This document shows positions 5,984 to 5,997 of a stretch of 5,997 nucleotides of DNA, piece after piece. A model generated the notes under the pieces. That model did not search any database, was not told the origin of the DNA, and saw only the letters and a program-made list of their open reading frames with translations. The position numbers and the translations under genes were made by a program. Position 1 is the first letter of the stretch. Every line of letters starts with the position of its first letter. Source of the stretch: an uncultured Clostridium sp. Lineage in GTDB: Bacteria; Bacillota; Clostridia; Peptostreptococcales; Peptostreptococcaceae. The DNA lies in contig CALEBD010000356.1 in assembly GCA_937944945.1 (NCBI GenBank), forward strand, positions 1 through 5,997, given 5' to 3'.

Positions 5984-5997
5984 ATTATTAGAAGATA

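Noticed and set aside
5920..5997. A minus-strand frame open from the right edge to a TAA at 5920-5922, considered as the end of dnaN.
   Set aside because: The translated residues do not resemble a DnaN C-terminus, and the frame runs into the terminator hairpin. The other two frames stop at 5988-5990 and 5981-5983; a dnaN end there is possible but leaves too few residues to recognise.

Overview
The window is a conserved stretch of a low-G+C Firmicutes chromosome beside the replication origin, read entirely from the minus strand. In transcription order, right to left, it holds a small S4-domain gene of the YaaA type, recF, gyrB and gyrA. This is the dnaA-dnaN-yaaA-recF-gyrB-gyrA order found near oriC in many Firmicutes; dnaA and dnaN are not visible here. 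The strong A/T bias, AGA-type arginine codons and GyrA/GyrB sequences resembling those of Clostridioides suggest a member of the Clostridia, most likely Peptostreptococcaceae. It is probably not C. difficile, because GyrA has Ser82 where wild-type C. difficile has Thr82. This placement is from memory of the families, not from a search.

Right edge (5832-5997): an A/T-rich intergenic stretch with two imperfect DnaA-box-like sites, a short direct repeat, a symmetric terminator hairpin (5881-5921) and an extended -10 promoter (5867-5875) that probably starts the four-gene transcript. No end of dnaN can be recognised.

Gene block (127-5831): the genes are tightly packed, with gaps of 26, 0 and 18 nt, and each has a good Shine-Dalgarno sequence. 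The recF site lies in a small hairpin. The gyrB site lies inside the last codons of recF, whose stop touches the gyrB start. GyrB and GyrA together form DNA gyrase (A2B2), which introduces negative supercoils using ATP. RecF acts in recombinational repair at single-strand gaps. The S4 protein is a probable RNA-binding protein of poorly known role.

Left edge (1-126): the gyrA terminator overlaps the gyrA stop codon. Beyond it is an A/T-rich stretch with a palindromic -10 element that fits promoters on both strands, a 14-bp perfect palindrome and two DnaA-box-like sites.

I found no undescribed multi-gene system. The points worth a second look are regulatory or residue-level: the leucine at a normally acidic quinolone-bridge position of GyrA, the DnaA-box-like sites around and inside the block (two perfect ones in gyrB), the symmetric promoter downstream of gyrA, and the hairpin at the recF ribosome binding site.
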